Positions 62,459 to 64,000 of a stretch of DNA of 64,000 bases are shown in pieces. Source of the DNA: Rhizobium jaguaris (lineage in GTDB: Bacteria > Pseudomonadota > Alphaproteobacteria > Rhizobiales > Rhizobiaceae); contig NZ_CP032694.1 in the NCBI RefSeq assembly GCF_003627755.1, positions 3,091,501-3,155,500 on the forward strand, in the 5' to 3' direction. The notes beneath the pieces are model-generated. The model did not search any database, was not told the DNA's origin, and worked only from the letters and a program-made list of their open reading frames with translations. The translations under genes and the position numbers were made by a program. Numbering within the stretch: the stretch's first letter is position 1; each line of letters begins with the position of its first letter.

Positions 62459-62836
62459 ATGTTCGATCACATCTCGATTGGTGTCAAAAGCGTGGAAAGA
62501 GCCCGGCAATTCTATGATGCGGCACTAGCGCCGCTCGGCTATGAGCGTCTGTCGAATTTCGACGGCACGATCGGCTACGGTGCGGAGCGGGCGCAATTCT
62601 GGGTCATGGAAGTGGAGCGGCCAGTTCCGGCGGATCGCGGCTCCGGACTGCATTTCTGCTTCGTCGCGCCGAGCAAGGCGGCGGTCGACGCCTTCTACGC
62701 CGCCGGGCTTGCCAATGGCGGCGAAGACAATGGCAAACCGGGCATCCGGCCGGACTACAGCCAATTCTACTACGCGGCCTTCGTCATCGACCCCGACGGC
62801 TATCGCCTCGAGGCCTATTTCCAGACCGGCGAGTGA
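62459..62836 (+). CDS. Glyoxalase/VOC-superfamily protein
   Basis: A 125-residue VOC protein starting MFDHISIGVKSVERARQFYD, with AALAPLGYERL and LHFCFVAPSKAAVDAFYAA, and the closing segment AAFVIDPDGYRLEAYF that carries the usual metal-binding Glu. The His in the first strand (FDHI) fits a divalent metal site. The substrate is unknown. An earlier in-frame start would add 34 residues unlike the family. Confidence 0.88.
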   Translation: MFDHISIGVKSVERARQFYDAALAPLGYERLSNFDGTIGYGAERAQFWVMEVERPVPADRGSGLHFCFVAPSKAAVDAFYAAGLANGGEDNGKPGIRPDYSQFYYAAFVIDPDGYRLEAYFQTGE

Positions 62837-63128
62837 CGATTAGGTCAATCGACGCGACAACGCCAGGCGGGTGCATTTTGCACCGCCCGTAGGTGCTCCG
62901 TCGGCATAGCATGCCACGGGTTATCGTGTCCGACACGGCAGGTGACGGGCGCGATCCGGTCGTCGCCTCTTGAGAGGACAAACCGCGCTTCCTAAGCATT
63001 TTATGTTTCAGGTTACTGTCAGATTTCTCCCGTAATGAGCGCAACGGAGATCGTCTGCGCCCTTCAGCGGGTGGCCGATAGACCCTCCTAGCATCCCTAT
63101 ATGCGATGACGGAAAACGGCGTTTCCTG

Positions 63129-63898
63129 ATGTATGACGACTATGCTGCTTACCCAAAACGAGCGACATCGTTCGGCAAGCCGCTTGCCTGGTTCGTCGCG
63201 CTCTTTGCATTTTGGTGTTTGCTGCTTCTCCTCTTCAACAGGTTTCCCCAGATCGATCTTTCCGTCGCTCGCAGCGTCTTTACGAATGCGCCTTGTACAT
63301 CGACGGATTCGGCGGGCGAGGTCTGCGGCAAGTTTGCCTATGACAAATATCGGCTCTTCGTTTTGCTGCGCACCATCACGCTCGCCTTGCCCTATGTCGC
63401 GATCGTTGTGCTGCTCGCGGTCCCCTTTCTCTCCTGGAGGAAGCTTGGCGGATCCCATTGGCGCACGCCGAAAATCGACCAGTGCATAGTGGCGCTGTTG
63501 TCATTGGCCGTCGGCTGTGGCCTCATCGTCAACATGATACTAAAGGCATATTCCGGCCGACCGCGCCCCCGCGATACCAATCTTTTGGCGGAGCGATGGA
63601 TTTTGCTCAGGCGGGCTCGTTTGCGGGAAAATGCCTCAGGAATTGTTCCTTCATTTCTGGAGAGGCGTCATCAGCCGGATGGCTTCTCTGTCTCATCCTG
63701 CTGCTGCCGCCGCGCTGGCGTCTTCCTCTGGGAGTGCCATTAGCCGCGGTATCGATCATGATGCCGACGATGCGCGTTCTGACTGGCGCCCACTATCTGT
63801 CTGATGCGGTGCTGGGTTGGCTTTCGTCACTGGTAATTTTTGCAGCCGTATTGACTGCCTTCGAAGTCTTCAACTCCAGATCGCTGCAGCAACCTTGA
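63129..63898 (+). pseudogene. PAP2-family lipid phosphatase, frameshifted in a T run
   Basis: Frame one starts MYDDYAAYPKRATSFG, has membrane helices (WFVALFAFWCLLLLLFN and others) and reaches KAYSGRPRPRDTNL, the K-x6-RP first phosphatase motif. It then runs out of frame. One base over, FGGAMDFAQAGSF, the FISGE second motif and RVLTGAHYLSDAVLGW, the R-x5-H-x3-D third motif, follow to the stop at 63898. The break is at the TTTT around 63583-63587, where one missing T restores an LpxE-like phosphatase of about 256 residues. A homopolymer break could be a sequencing error as easily as a mutation. Confidence 0.82.
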
Positions 63899-64000
63899 AA
63901 ACTGCACTGCTCCGCGCCGGTCAGCCGGTTTGGGGAAGAATGCTCGGCCGGTGTTTCCTCGATTTTCCGGCGCTTGACGATGTTATTGCTTTGCGGATGC

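Noticed and set aside
1..64000. CRISPR array anywhere in the window
   Set aside because: No regularly spaced repeats of 25-40 bases were seen on scanning.

Overview
The window looks like part of a genome from a fast-growing rhizobium (Rhizobiaceae, Rhizobium/Agrobacterium group). This is inferred from the high G+C housekeeping genes, the cydDCABX bd-oxidase operon, an ECF42-type sigma factor with its DGPF partner, a PrtD/HlyD secretion pair and a three-subunit isoquinoline-oxidoreductase-like dehydrogenase. I ran no database search; family names come from motifs and gene order.

Layout. 1-8 kb: the probable 3' end of a tRNA, a triheme cytochrome c, a three-gene ABC-3C conflict cassette (Mrr-like nuclease, middle component, SMC-like ATPase), then the convergent molybdopterin and [2Fe-2S] subunits that normally pair with such a cytochrome. 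8-13.4 kb: a decayed wHTH-nucleotidyltransferase, a receiver-only response regulator, an ORF-less group IIC intron seated exactly behind a terminator, an SDR enzyme, a DUF1330 protein, a divergent antitoxin/PIN pair and a tiny terminated ORF. 13.6-17.8 kb: a cytosine-5 methyltransferase broken by one frameshift, between two unrecognised genes. 18-26.5 kb: a Tn7-like transposition module (unknown gene, tnsA, tnsB, tnsC, tniQ) whose tnsA is split by a 1.27-kb IS3-family element with a 4-bp target duplication. 26.6-31 kb: a nucleoside-deoxyribosyltransferase/TIR-like protein and a tightly coupled DUF3696-type ATPase plus unknown partner, both defence-like. 31-35.2 kb: prophage debris (holin, nested spanin pair, M15 endolysin, broken tail protein D) carrying DUF4160/DUF2442 genes and ending at an MNT-HEPN gene.

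36-50 kb is an envelope and low-oxygen energy block: polysaccharide deacetylase, DoxX, ArsC-like phosphatase, a universal stress protein behind a perfect FNR/FixK box, a GbsR/MarR regulator behind a perfect 30-bp palindrome, cydD-cydC-cydA-cydB-cydX, and one open frame joining acetate kinase to phosphoketolase. Together these would support microaerobic respiration and ATP from acetyl phosphate.

50-57 kb holds a possible previously undescribed secretion locus: a degenerate LuxR-type response regulator, a solitary IS3 OrfA-like protein, a HlyD/PrtD type I exporter, and two glycine-rich proteins sharing a GIGGxGG repeat but lacking RTX nonapeptides. 57-64 kb is ordinary chromosome: GNAT remnant, LysR regulator with divergent MFS exporter, ECF42/DGPF pair, VOC protein and a frameshifted PAP2 phosphatase.
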